Positions 12,756 through 24,645 of a stretch of DNA of 64,000 nucleotides are shown one piece after another. Position numbers and translations under genes: made by a program. This DNA is from Paralvinella palmiformis (Eukaryota > Annelida > Polychaeta > Terebellida > Alvinellidae), in assembly GCA_025642065.1 (NCBI GenBank), contig JAODUP010000189.1, positions 500,001-564,000 of the forward strand, read 5' to 3'. Position 1 is the first letter of the stretch, and each line of letters starts with the position of its first letter. The notes under the pieces were generated by a model. It saw nothing but the letters and a program-made list of their open reading frames with translations, ran no database searches and was not told the DNA's origin.

Positions 12756-14446
12756 GACCACAAATAGTGGTGTAGTGAGTGAGTGAGTGGGTGGATGACT
12801 GTTTGGATGAGTGAGTGAGTGATTTGTATCTGACAAAAGGAGATGATCAGGCTGAAGCCCTTAACTGGGATTCAATCACATGAACGTGAAGGCTGCAATG
12901 CAGATTGCTAGCAGAAGTTGATGGTTCCAGGCTCGAGACCTTCCTTTTGTTAGAAGTTAAGGCTACTAATTTCAGCCATCCACCGGCCTTACTCTCTACT
13001 CAGCCATAGATCAGTAGCTGGCAGAAGTTAAGGTCACCGGTATACTCACATGGCAGCTGAATAAATTTAGAATTAACACATAAAAATGATCAAATGTGAG
13101 GCTGACCTTTGACCGCTTGGAGTTGGTAGTGATTGAAGAGAAACCACCGGCCACAGACTAGAATCAGATACAATAGATGGAGATAGGTTAGACTAGAGAT
13201 GTACTTGATGTATGATTAGACTGAAACATTGATATTGAATTATGATAAACAGGTTATCATAATAGGAACCGATCTATGGATAAATGAAGGCTTGCCCAGA
13301 GCTAGACGACTAAGCCATTTGTATATCATTTAAAGTTAGCAAAGAAATGGATGTACAAGATGCATATCATAAAATGCAGTTCTTCAGATGTAGATCTGCC
13401 TGTTGTATGTCAGACATACCGAGACTGGTGGGTCTTCATGATTTTTTGTCCACAGACACACACCGAGTACAGGTGTCAGGTGTATGTATGTTTCGGTGAG
13501 TATGTGTCATTTGTCCTGGATCCAGTGATGGCAATATATTGAGGAAAATTGTTGATTGACATCGGCAGTTTTATAGATGGCGTCTAGGTTTGCCCACAAT
13601 CCTGTTTTATCGGGATAGGTTTTGAGCATTCTGCAGTTTGGTGCCGTGCCCAGCAGATGTTGGAGTTACCAATGTGAACTGCCCTTTGGATAAACTCGAT
13701 GTCATAACCTAAATCACAGACCCTCTAGACGACATGATTGGCTGTCGGTGGACAGTTGACATTTTTACTTATTGTCTCCAAAATATACTCGTCCTTCGGT
13801 TCGTAAGCAGTGTCCGAGAGTCTGATATGGTTGGGCATTGTGATGGCAGTGGTTGCCATGCCAACATCATGCATAACAATGAGACGCAATTTACAGCTGG
13901 CATTTACATAGTGACACATTATACAGACCAGCAGCGGTGCGTCAGGTTCTTTGGCTGTAATTACCAACGTAATGCTGCATTGGCTAGGTGAAACAATCCC
14001 CTGGCTTGTGGTCTTCACGTGCTAGATGTACCAGTGTCCAGTAATCGTGGCGTTGTTTATATGGAAATGACCTCTGCACATAACTAGACTCTCTGCAGCT
14101 TTTATGTCAAGTCAGTATTTATGATTTCCATAATTTGGTTTGCAGACAGAAAGGTTTTTTTCTGTCCGCGATGCTAGAATGTTATCTGTTAGTAGGTTCG
14201 GTAAAATGTCCATATTTACATTTAAAAAGAATAGTGTATTGAACTTAAGATATGCTTCTCAGTGACGCGATACTTATGGAAAGGTTCATCTTTTGACTCA
14301 GATATTTGTCCGGTCTTCGTTATTTATGATGTTTTATATTAATATTTATTTCACCAGATCTTTCTCATCACTATTTCCCGCTTATTTATAAAGACGCTTC
14401 GTTCAGGTGTAGTGATGGTCTGCGTTTCTTTTTTTCTCCCCAACAG

Positions 14447-14540
14447 CAGAATGACAATCGTGGGAGTCCTGGTGACCGCCGCCATGATGACAGATCCCGG
14501 GGAGCTTCTGGACAGGATGCCAGTGCCTCTTCACCTCAAG
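14447..14540 (+). CDS. msn: msn-like exon, linker part 1
   Basis: The acceptor follows a pyrimidine tract (ttctccccaacag) and the donor is 'caag|gtactg'. It encodes a Gly/Ser/Asp/Arg-rich stretch beginning [15 protein letters not shown] and ends in phase 1. The acceptor could also be 3 nt later (cagcag). Confidence 0.8.
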
Positions 14541-17304
14541 GTACTGTCTGACCTGTGACTTCTAACCTATGACCTCAGTCTGCTTCCCATTTCATAATTT
14601 TGTCTGATTTTAATCATTCGGCAATAAAAATGCCAGCTCTCAGTTGGTTATGTAAAGAATGCAATTGAAAACTAAAATAAGAAAACAATTAGTGTGTTAA
14701 ATTAATGAGCTGTTTCTTCTAATTAGTCAAATATATGTACAGATCTTTGAGGCAGGGATGGTTCAGTGGCGCATAAGAAAAGTTTAGTACCTCATTCTGA
14801 GTCCACTCACTCTCACTGATCTTTCAGGAAGTCACTGGTGGACACGGGCCATAAATAAAACCAGGTCGGGTTGAATGGCTTATTATAGATTAAGTGGCTG
14901 TGATTATGAGCTGGAGGTGTCATACTGCTGGTGAAGTTTATGATGGCACCTTATTGTACAGGAGGAGGATATTAAAGCATAACTATGTTCTCATTTGAGC
15001 CGAGAAGTGTAGTGATTTCCTTGGCCTTTCCAGATCTAAGCGGTAAAGAAAGTTTGTCGAGAAAACGTTTGTGCATTCATTATTAAACTAAATTTCCATT
15101 CGTTGACAGGTGCTCAGTACAACAGACAGAGTACAGCCAGTAGTGTACTTCCCGATCTTCTTCCGCAGCAGAATCGTGCTGAAAACCAGCGGCCACAGGA
15201 TAGGACGACATCCGATGAAGTATGTACTGTCTGGGTTTATAAACATATATAAAGGGATCACTCCTGACCCGAACCTATTGTAAATGTACCATGCGATGAC
15301 TGGTTAGGCATACTATAGATAAGCTTAATGAATAGGGGTGATAAGACACTGAACAATGAAACACTCCGACTTCCATTATCGTAGGTAACACTCCCGTTTC
15401 GTTGGCCGAGAAATAAACTATTGTTTTGCATTTTAATTTGTTAAATGCTCTTGAGCATATGGACATGATGTGTTCTGTTGTAAATGACCAAACTAATTAA
15501 CGGACTAGAACAGATTAAATCATATTTTAGCTCGTTATGATTAGGTTTTAAATAATATTTATTCAATAGCTGTTTTGTTTTTCTTCACGGATGCTTCTAA
15601 TTAAATCTTCAAAACAAATTCATTTAGCTTTATTATAATAATAATAATAATAATAATACTGTATATTTAATAAAGCGCCCTTACTAGCCTGAGCCATTCG
15701 AAGACACTAAAAATAATATTTAATATAATATATAATAATATGCCAAATAATATGCCTGTAAAAACCCTATAAGAGATTTAAAAGATAATTATTATTTATC
15801 TGTGAAAGCAACTTTGAACAGGTGTGTTTTTAGAACGGATTTAAAGTTTTCAAGAAACGAAACATTTCTAATATCTGCCAGCAACCTATTACACAAAGTG
15901 GGGTCTGCAACACTAAACGCACATTATACACTAATGAATGCCAACTGTTGTTGAACAGTTTGGACGAAGACTTATTCATGTAAAAGTAGGACAGTTCTTA
16001 CTATAAAGTATAATTAAAGTATTAATGAATGTTTTGTTAGTAATTTCAACCATCACCCAGTGTTTAGTGATTGAGAAGAAGTTTGAATGAAACTAATATT
16101 TTAAACGAGTTTGACTATGAAATAATAATATTCATCAATAATTTAGGCATAAATTTCAATTCGGTGGTTCAGGTATCATAGGTAAGAAACTTGGATATTG
16201 TAGGGCCATCTGCCAATTGGTTGGTTGAGGTGGTTACTTAGTGCGCTTCACTGTGCATGTGTCTAGTGGCAGAGGTGAGCCATAGATGCTCTCCGTTTCC
16301 ATTCTGTATAGTATTTAGGTATAACAGACACTTTATTAATAAACACCTTCACACTGATATATATATATATATATATATAAGCTATCGTTTACATAATTCC
16401 ACTCGTGTGGCTGTTGCGTGTGTGTGCGCACTCGTTTGTGGCTGCGGTGATTTTATTTTAATTATTTTAGTTTACCCATCGGGTGCATGGTTCCATGTCG
16501 GTGTTTCTCGTCTCCCGTGGTAATGAGATACGTTTCTCGGTTTGTGTTCTGTGGTTTTAATCGAGTTCATGCATTTTTGAAGCAACCTTCTCTTTTAATC
16601 ACACTGTAGTAGACGTCAGTTTGCTTTCACATCTATTTGTTTTATTCTTTGTTCCCTTTGGATTACTGTTGAAGTGTAACATCTCAAGGTCTTCACACGC
16701 TTTGCGATATATCCGTACATTTGAACAGTTTCTATTTGATGATACAGATATGTTCCATTGGCCCTTCGGATGCCGAACATTGCGTAAATTGCAAAGAAAT
16801 GAGCCAAATATTTGCTAACAAATGTCGGTAACGTTCTAGCCTGTAAATGGTTAAAGATGTAAAATCTCACAATTAGAAGATTTATCAGCATTTTGTCTTA
16901 TTAGCAAGACCATGAAGACCTTGAGTGTTGCCCCTAAGGTGCTATGTTTGCTGGTATCTGTGTCTCTGCTGCCATGTTTCACTGACTTCTCACTCATTCT
17001 TCTCACAGCAGTCTTTACCCTTGCAGTATCGACACGCAGTCAGCAGTCAGCCTCCCATGAGGAAGAACCCATCGTCGCGCTCGTTCCAAGCTTTCGGCTT
17101 CAGTGCTAACAAGTCAAAGGATCAGGGAAGCCTGCCAGGGCACCTGCCGAGACGAGGTTCCCACATCAATGTCAACGTGGCTCCGACAATTGTCGAAAGT
17201 GACACACCAGAAATTAGGAAATACAAGAAACGTTTCAACTCTGACATATTGTGTGCTGCCTTGTGGGGTAGGTGTCACTTCCTATGACATGGTGTGTGTA
17301 TGTG

Positions 17305-17382
<78 letters not shown>

Positions 17383-20300
17383 AAGGAACAAGCTACATGT
17401 ACAGGTGACACATAATTCTTGTGGCCCACGTTTCATATTAACTGAGATGATAATCTGTTATTTCCAGGTGTCAACCTCTTGATAGGTACAGATGCTGGGA
17501 TGGTGCTTTTAGATAGGAGTGGCCAAGGCAAAGGTATTTTTATTGTTTTATTAATAGTCGGCTTTGACTTCTTCCACATTATTTGCTGCCAAAAGCCAGT
17601 CGGTAGTAGGCTTTTTTTGTGATTTCATAATAACATGTTAGTTGGTATTGAGAAATTTACTGTGTATAACATAAATTCATCTATATTCAAACAAGGAGAC
17701 AGTAAGTAAGGTAACAGAAGGAAACATATGGACACTTACATGTACCCCCCCCACACACACACACACATACATACACACACACAGAGACAGAGAGAGAGAG
17801 CTAGCTCTGGATTGATATACATTTAACTTATTTTCCACATTTCCAGTTTATCAGCTGATATCAAGACGTAGATTCCAGCAGATGGAGGTTTTAGAAGGGC
17901 AAAACATTCTAGTCACCATCTCTGGGAAGAAAAACAAGATTAGAGTCTACTATTTGTCGTGGCTTAAAACTAAGATCTTCAAATCTGACCAGGTCAGTGA
18001 CTATCAGAATAAACATTACCAATAAATTAACTGTTGCATGGTTTAAAGTCAGTGTAGTCCTTGTTCTTGGTGTCCGCAGCTATGATAAAGTGTCGAAATT
18101 GTGTAATTTTAAATGACTAATTGACTGGTGATGTTGTAGTACTGACATTGACACAGAACGGTTGGCTTAGGCGGAGTGTGATGTTATTATGTTTGTTATA
18201 AACTAGCTGCTATGTCAACGAAAGATTGGTATCTTTTCATTCTAGATCAATGACAAGAAGAATGGATTCACAAATGTAGGAGAGTTAGAAGGCTGCGTAC
18301 ACTTCAAAATAGGTCAGTGTATAATAATAAAAGCGGTGCCGTTGCCATTATTGGTAGAAGCCATTTCTCAGTTCAGTGGCACACATGGACGTACTGTTCC
18401 ATCAATATTTTCCTGTCAGATGCTGTAATTAGTTAAGCGATCACAATGTTGGAATAGTTCTGCAGTACTATGTATTCTGTGTAAAGTTTTAAGTAACACA
18501 GATTGAAAAAGAATTTTTCTCACTGTGACTTGTTAGAGAAACATCTAAGTCTGTTTGTATGTATGTATGTGTGGTGTATGTATGTATGTCTGTATGTCTG
18601 TATGTATGTATGTATGTATGTATGTACACATACATCTTCAGAGATCCAGAGTACAGTGTCATGTGTTAATGACAGTTTCATAAAGCTACTAGACTGGAAA
18701 CTTTCAATAGCCATTCATGTATTATTTTTGCAGTAAAATACGAAAGAATCAAATTCCTGGTGATCGCTCTTAGAGAGAGCATCGAGATCTATGCCTGGGC
18801 ACCAAAACCGTATCACAAGTTCATGGCCTTCAAGGTGAGGGAAGGATCAAACTTGCTTAAGTCTGGTTACAGTTTGTAACACAATTTTGTTTTGTCACAA
18901 ACTCCCTCTGAGATGGTCATTACAATGATTAACTCTGCACAAACTTCAAAAATAATATTTTATGCTGATTGTACCCTTTTTGAATACCAAGACATGAAAA
19001 AATAGCAAATGGGTCATTTGCAAATAACAGAAAAACATATTTGAAGGGAGGGGGGTTGCTTCTAGTTTTTGACACCAATCCACTGGTAAGCTGGGGTACT
19101 AATTAATAAACTCAAAGATTGGTTTGGGTGTTTCAAAATTTCTTCCATATTTTTACATAAGGTTTATTCTTGGTGAATGATGTTTGAAACTCTGTTCATG
19201 GGTCGTGCTTTCTTTTGTGTCTTTCTGCAGTCTTTCCCCAATCTCGTTGAACGACCCCTGCTGGTTGACCTTACGGTAGAAGAAGGTCAGAGATTGAAAG
19301 TCATCTATGGCTCAAGCACTGGCTTCCATGCGATTGATTTAGACAACTCGGAGGTGTTTGACATCTACATTCCAACACACGTAAGTTTATGACGATACAT
19401 CGGACTGTGCAGCATTGAAATTCATATCAAAGGCAGACAATTATGATCATATTTATAAACTATCCGTAGCCTGATGTGATCATTGGGTATGCGTTATAAA
19501 CCTAACAAGCAAACAGTCCATGTTTATTTGGTCCTGCGATCTGTGCAATTATTTCCCAGCTGGTGCAGAACTTATGACAAGGTGGAATGTTTTACCATAA
19601 AGCCATGTTGCCTCTGCACAGTTTTTTCACACCTGCATGTTGACAGGTGTTCTTAATGTAATCCGGTTAGGCACTGCAGGCATAAGTGTAGTCTTAAATC
19701 TCATGTTACGTCTAGACAGAACGAATCTAATACAGTTCACTTGATATGTAACATTCATTACTTGGATGAAATGTTAAACAAGTCTTATTCAATATGATTC
19801 GCACACACGATTTAATGGCAGAATAGAATTAAAGTGAAATAATGCAAGAACTCATTCGCAGAGAAATAATGTACATCAACAGATTGACTGATCTAATACA
19901 CTTCTGTAGTTTTATGATGTTACTTTGTATATAAACAGCCTATTTTTAGCTTGTTTATTTTCTTTTTCCGTTTTTGCCAATCCGGAATTATATGACTCCT
20001 CGCCAACAGTACAGGGAACAGGTAGTGATTTTGACTTCCTGCGTTCTTTGCCTTTTGATTGCCGAACCCTAACAATTGTGTTTAGATTTCTCCTCCTGAA
20101 TTCTTCAGTTCCATTATTTGACTTCACCGCAGTCGTATTGTTTAGCACACTGCATTTCCTTTATATTTAGCTGACCTTTTTTCAGTTACTTCATTATGTT
20201 ATGTATATTATTTCATTTTGAAACGCCGGATGTTTGTGCGGTGTCTCGGTGTAAATATTCACCTTTTTGTAATGTAGGTCGACATTTTGTTTCACTTTAT

Positions 20301-21961
20301 GGCTGATCTATGGGGTCTTTAGCCGGTACTGTTTAAGTAGTTGCTGGTGTGATGTATTAATGAGAGAGAGACAGCTCTGTTAGATAGGTTATTTGGCTTC
20401 TTTATTGTCCTAATGGTTTGTTCACAGTTAATTTAACAATGACCTGCCCTAGCTCTGAAATGGCTACTGTTTGTTATAATATATGTGACCTGGTTTCCAA
20501 TTTGTTCTAATGTACGTACGTGTACACGTTCATGTGTTTGATGTGTGTGTGTGTATATGTGTGTATGTGTGTGTTATTCATCCACTAATGTCTAATGTAA
20601 ACTAGTTTATTGGCATGGTCTCCATGTTTTTCATGACTGTTGCCTTGGTTACTGTTTGTTGTTATTTAATTTGATCATCACACTGCGATATTTTATCAGA
20701 ATTCGTCCTTAACACTTGTTATGAGTGGCAAGATGTCAGTAACAGCACACAAATTTTCGCATCTTTGACCCTAAGTTGATTACAAGTTTTGCATCTTGTT
20801 CTGCTCTTAGCGGTCCCTAAAGAAATGTTCAGCAAACCCTAGGACAGATAGACAATTTTGCTAGAATCTCTCTCTCACACATGCACACACACACACACAC
20901 ACACACACAACATGGTGTAATGTTCTTTGTTTCATAAGCTGGCTGTTCATATCTCCTGTTGTATCACTTATAATGATATATCATTGTCAACATGTTTTAC
21001 AGACACATGGTCCAGTGACGCCTCATACTATCGTCATCTTGCCCAACACCAGTGGCCTCCAGCTTCTGTTATGCTACGACAGTAAGTAGATTCCTTGCAT
21101 TTTGTTAGACAAATCTCAGACATTCAAGTACACAATGTACAGTTTTGGGCATTTCTCGATTATTGTGCATAAAATGTTCAAGTGTGAAGTGTCTTGACTC
21201 GGGGACTGGTAGTGTGGTTGGTCACAGACCTCTAGCAATGGGGTTAATATCCCGGCTTAGCTATGTTTTTAAAGGGTGTTTCATCTTTCATTTCTACTCA
21301 TTACTGTTGGATTTCACTGAGACCATTTCGCCTACTAAGTGCTCAGAAGTGTAGGCAGTAAAACAACAACATTTCATGTCTTGCTATTAAGCGTCAGTGT
21401 GAAGATAGTTTGCTGTCCTGTCTGAAAAAATTATTTATGATGGTGTTTATCTTATATTTTTTTCAGATGAGGGCGTTTATGTGGACACATATGGCAAGAT
21501 ATCTAAAAACGTAGTTTTACAGTGGGGAGAGCTGCCTACCTCTGTTGGTATGTTGTTGTTTTTTTGGTCCTTTGACGTTTTTTGTTACCAAAAGTTGCTA
21601 TGAAATACGAGAGCTGTATATTCTTTCTGCCACTCTCTCACTCACTCTCTCTCTCTCTCTGTTTCTTTCTCATGCACGCAAGCACGCACACACACACATA
21701 CACACACACACACAATTTGTCTCTTTCTCTCGCTCTGCTTCTCTATCTATCTCTCTCTTTGTCTGTCTGTTTCTCTCTCTCTCTCTCTCTCTCTCTTCTT
21801 CTGTGTGTGTGTGTGTTTGTCTTTCTCACTCTGTCTGTCTCTCACACACACACACACACTCTCTCTCTCTGGAGCACTCTCATGATGTAGTGAGTAATGC
21901 ACTGCACAGCAGACTTCCAGGTTATGAGATTAATTTAGAGATGGAGAGATGGTGGTGGATA

Positions 21962-21994
<33 letters not shown>

Positions 21995-22473
21995 CGAAGG
22001 CTGTTGTTTTTGTTTTTAGCCTATATCAGTACCGGGCAGATAATGGGATGGGGACACAAAGCGATAGAGATCCGATCAGCAGAGACTGGACACCTCGATG
22101 GGGTCTTTATGCACAAGAAAGCCCAGAAACTGAAGTTCTTGTGTGAACGCAATGATAAGGTATGTTACATAATGATATAGGGGTGATACGTAAAGATAAC
22201 ACGTTGTACGTAATGGTACGTCATACAACGGAATGGTAATAATTTTTACATATTCGTGAGTATTATTTCGGTTAATTACTTATTGTAGGGTCACTTAGTA
22301 AAAGAAGAAGAAGAAAAACAGATATGCGTTTGTGTGTATGCACGCGTGCGTGTTCCTTGATGAAATCGTATCATACAATTCACTTGCAGGTGTTCTTCTC
22401 ATCAATTCGCTCAGGATCTTCCTGCCAGATCTATTTTATGACGCTGAACAAGCCGGGATTGAGCAACTGGTGA
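14447..22473 (+). CDS. msn: Misshapen/MAP4K4/TNIK/MINK-type Ste20 kinase, C-terminal 458 residues (CNH domain)
   Basis: Twelve GT-AG exons join in a consistent phase: 14447-14540, 15110-15219, 17009-17267, 17468-17533, 17847-17992, 18246-18312, 18734-18834, 19231-19380, 21003-21081, 21467-21547, 22020-22159, 22390-22473 (TGA). They total 1377 nt. The first two exons encode a polar, low-complexity linker. From residue ~140 onward the product is a complete citron-homology domain of the germinal-centre kinase IV family, with family signatures such as [66 protein letters not shown] and [18 protein letters not shown]. These kinases act upstream of JNK and cytoskeletal signalling, and the CNH domain binds small GTPases (family knowledge). 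The kinase domain and most of the linker lie to the left of the window. The start is absent, so the 5' boundary is only the first exon I can support. Confidence 0.95.
15110..15219 (+). CDS. msn: msn-like exon, linker part 2
   Basis: Acceptor 'ttgacag', donor 'gaa|gtatgt'. It encodes a Ser/Gln-rich linker ([18 protein letters not shown]...) and ends in phase 0. Confidence 0.8.
15634..15960 (-). mobile_element. CR1/L2-like LINE 3' end in the msn intron
   Basis: The minus strand encodes the end of a non-LTR reverse transcriptase ORF ([15 protein letters not shown], then [17 protein letters not shown]), with a stop at 15793-15795. A 3' UTR follows with 'aagggcgctttattaaat' and an (ATT)n tail. 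The same C-terminal pattern appears, more decayed, at 31884-32138. It is a 5'-truncated retroposon lying between msn exons 2 and 3. Confidence 0.65.
17009..17267 (+). CDS. msn: msn-like exon, end of linker and start of CNH domain
   Basis: The longest exon here (259 nt). The acceptor 'ttctcacag' is followed by 'cag', so 17012 is an equally in-frame acceptor; the later AG at 17025 would break the frame. The C-terminal part [20 protein letters not shown] is the hallmark entry into the CNH domain. Donor 'gtggg|gtaggt', phase 1. Confidence 0.93.
17290..17381. repeat. (GT)n microsatellite in msn intron
   Basis: Two GT runs separated by a short TA block, starting about 20 bp after the donor of the preceding exon. 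The tract is purely intronic. Confidence 0.9.
17468..17533 (+). CDS. msn: msn-like exon, CNH
   Basis: Encodes [21 protein letters not shown], phase 1 in and 1 out. Acceptor 'atttccag', donor 'aaag|gtattt'. Confidence 0.95.
17847..17992 (+). CDS. msn: msn-like exon, CNH
   Basis: Encodes [18 protein letters not shown] and [19 protein letters not shown], strongly conserved in the family. Donor 'gaccag|gtcagt', phase 0 out. Confidence 0.95.
18246..18312 (+). CDS. msn: msn-like exon, CNH
   Basis: A short exon encoding [20 protein letters not shown]. Acceptor 'cattctag', donor 'aaatag|gtcagt', phase 1 out. Confidence 0.94.
18557..18626. repeat. (TATG)n microsatellite in msn intron
   Basis: A tetranucleotide run with a few C-for-A variants, ending about 110 bp before the next exon. 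Confidence 0.9.
18734..18834 (+). CDS. msn: msn-like exon, CNH
   Basis: Encodes [19 protein letters not shown] and [15 protein letters not shown]. Acceptor 'tttttgcag', donor 'caag|gtgagg', phase 0 out. Confidence 0.95.
19231..19380 (+). CDS. msn: msn-like exon, CNH
   Basis: Exactly 50 codons: [19 protein letters not shown] through DIYIPTH. Acceptor 'tttctgcag', donor 'cacac|gtaagt'. A ~1.6-kb intron follows. Confidence 0.95.
21003..21081 (+). CDS. msn: msn-like exon, CNH
   Basis: Encodes [20 protein letters not shown] and LLLCYD. Acceptor 'gttttacag', donor 'cgaca|gtaagt', phase 1 out. Confidence 0.94.
21190..21370 (+). repeat. Probable diverged SINE-A copy in msn intron
   Basis: Keeps the SINE-A order: an A-box-like 'ggactggtagtgtggttgg', 'aaagggtgtttcatctttca', 'cattactgttgga', then 'gtaggcagtaaaacaacaac' at the tail position. 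The B box is degraded. Similarity is patchy, so this is tentative. Confidence 0.4.
21467..21547 (+). CDS. msn: msn-like exon, CNH
   Basis: Encodes [20 protein letters not shown] and GELPTSV. Acceptor 'ttttttcag', donor 'gttg|gtatgt', phase 1 out. Confidence 0.95.
21636..21872. repeat. Compound (CT)n/(CA)n/(GT)n low-complexity block
   Basis: Interleaved CT, CA and GT runs fill most of the intron between two CNH exons. They make a 211-residue open frame (21545-22180) that is mostly Ser/Leu/His and is not a gene apart from the real exon it overlaps. A (TA)n tract follows at 21965-21994. Confidence 0.85.
22020..22159 (+). CDS. msn: msn-like exon, CNH
   Basis: Encodes [20 protein letters not shown] and [19 protein letters not shown], ending LCERNDK. 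Acceptor 'tgtttttag', donor 'gataag|gtatgt', phase 0 out. Confidence 0.95.
22390..22473 (+). CDS. msn: msn-like last coding exon
   Basis: Encodes [20 protein letters not shown] then KPGLSNW and TGA. The Trp immediately before the stop is the usual end of this family. Acceptor 'cacttgcag'. Confidence 0.95.
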   Translation: MFFSSIRSGSSCQIYFMTLNKPGLSNW

Positions 22474-22910
22474 GATGTGGGTGACCTGTCCCTCGCCCAC
22501 CTACCTGCCCTGTATATATTTATATATCTACACATCATGCATGTCCTAGTGAATTAAGGGGGCGATCTGTCGCAGCACCAGTCTTTCTGTGACGCGTCTG
22601 ACGCTTCATCGACTTTAAACGCCTTTTGGATTCCTCCTCCGCCAGGCACCTTACGACACATCTCCGACTGATCTGTGTACTCTTTCACCACCGGGACGCC
22701 GATGATGGCAAACTGTGGTACTTCACCAGACACCAGGTTTTTAGTACATGTCAGCTTTCTTTTTATACCTATACTAGAATCTCTTAACGTCTGAAGTCCG
22801 CTGTCCCGACGTTTTATTTTGAAGGACACACGTCTATCTGTGTAAGAATAGCTGTCTTCTGTGGCATGTGATGATTTTAAACTGTACCTGAGATCAGGGC
22901 ATCAGTGTTT

Positions 22911-22965
<55 letters not shown>

Positions 22966-23225
22966 CATATATATATATATATATATATCTTTTCTCTACA
23001 TGTCAGGGAATGCTTATGACCATTATCGGTTTGATTTTATTGTTTTACGTATTTAGTCATTGACAACAAAACTGGTATTAATTTGTGTATAATTTCTAAT
23101 TGGCAACACCGCTATCATAAACCTGTTATAACCTTGCTGTTTTGTAGGGTGCGCTATACGTTTCTGTCCGCTTTTGGTTAACTGATATTTATAAAAGAAA
23201 ATAAACAAATCGAATGTCGGAGGAA
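22474..23225 (+). other. Probable 3' UTR of the msn-like gene
   Basis: After the TGA there is no further exon signal. The first AATAAA downstream is at 23200-23205, so the 3' UTR is probably ~0.75 kb. It includes a (CA)n(TA)n microsatellite at 22913-22988. An antisense frame at 22554-22829 has no recognised domain. Confidence 0.5.
22913..22988. repeat. (CA)n(TA)n microsatellite
   Basis: A CA run followed by a TA run, inside the probable 3' UTR. Confidence 0.9.
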
Positions 23226-23593
23226 GACCACAATGTACTATATATAAAAAACAACGTCTGTACTCTGTGGTTGTCATCATTGATACACTTTATTGATGAT
23301 GATGATGATGATGATGTTGTTGTTAGCCCACCAACAATTATAGTGGTACAGCGTACACCTACTGCCGTAATAACTCAGCCACGGGCAGCCGCAACTGTTG
23401 TAGAACATTTCCACCATAGATAGTGTGTGTGTGTATGTGTATGCGTGTGTGTGATCTCGGGAAGTGGCTATGATGGGATCTTGGTGCAAATGATCCCACC
23501 ATTGTAGACGATTTATTTAAGGGCTACGACGTGTGTTTCTTGCTAACCCGACTACAGCGATGTTATGATAACGTTTGTTAGCTGATGTATGAA

Positions 23594-23630
<37 letters not shown>

Positions 23631-24612
23631 TGCCGTTGACGGTGTCTCTCTCCGCTATGGCCCACGTGCGACTGTTGAGCTGAGAAGGGTGCCATTTCCT
23701 GTTGTCTTTCGTCAAACATCCATGTGTTCGTCCGTCGTCGCTGTTGAATGATATCTGTATGTAGCTGCCTTACTCTGTAAACAAAGGCTTGTATGATATA
23801 CGAAATGTGCTTTTAACAACAACAACAATAATAATAATAATAACAATAATAATAATATAGTCAGACACACCTTTTTTATAACTTATCCAACTTGTTTGTA
23901 CTTGGCCGTAAATAACTAAGACTTTATTATGGGTACTACTCACAGGACGTCATGCGCTTCCGTGTTTAAAGACGTTGACTAGTAGCACAGTATGAATAGA
24001 TTAAATTATTTTATTTTTCAGCCTCAATGTTATGCAATTAACCTGTCGGAAACAGACAATTGTCAAATGGGTACGCTTCCCCTGTCTGTGTGCGTGTGTG
24101 TGTGTCTGTGTGCGTGTGTGTGTCGTTTACCATAAAACTGTCAAGAACCGAAACGACAGAACAACGCTTACCTTCGTGGTACCTTTGCTGGAAAAACCGC
24201 GTTGGGTTCGACCCGGACCAAAAACCGAAATATCAAGTGCAATCGAGTGATTACAGGTTCGTGGGGCTGAGTGGGTCACGTGATCGCTTCCTAGGATCGG
24301 AGAGGAGTCGTTTGTATAGTAACTCTTCCACGTATTAGTAATATGCGCATGCGTTGTTTGTCTTGTGCCCGGTTTGGCATCGGCTTCAACTAGAAAAAAA
24401 CCCACATAATCGGAATCTCGGTTGAAGCTTCTGTTGTCCTGTTCTCTAGTATACATCGTGGACGCAATGTAAATGGGTGTGCTGGTCGAGCTCCACTGAT
24501 GTGTGTTCGGTGGTGGTATTGTTGCGGCGGCTGCTGCTGCTACGACACCGCTACTGTTGTTGTTGCTATTGTTGTGTGTAGAGCTTTGTGCAAGGAACGT
24601 ATCTCTCTCCTC

Positions 24613-24645
<33 letters not shown>

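Larger units (their letters stand above)
1..14446. other. Non-coding stretch left of the kinase exons (probable intron or 5' region)
   Basis: No stretch here combines a long open frame with recognisable protein similarity and splice sites. The open frames present are low-complexity or run through GT, CACT and GTGA repeats. What can be seen is listed separately: microsatellites, several SINE copies, a LINE/SINE 3' tail, and two CpG-rich patches near 4.2-5.1 kb and 11.4-12.2 kb. The first exon to the right (14447) starts in the linker of a kinase whose catalytic domain is absent, so at least part of this stretch should be intron of that gene. That is an inference; short linker exons could be hidden here. 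Confidence 0.5.

Noticed and set aside
21545..22180. 211-residue open frame
   Set aside because: Mostly CT/CA/TA repeat translation; only 22020-22159 is a real exon.
22554..22829. 91-residue minus-strand frame in the msn 3' UTR
   Set aside because: Looks moderately protein-like but has no recognised domain and no splice partners; more likely chance antisense of a UTR.
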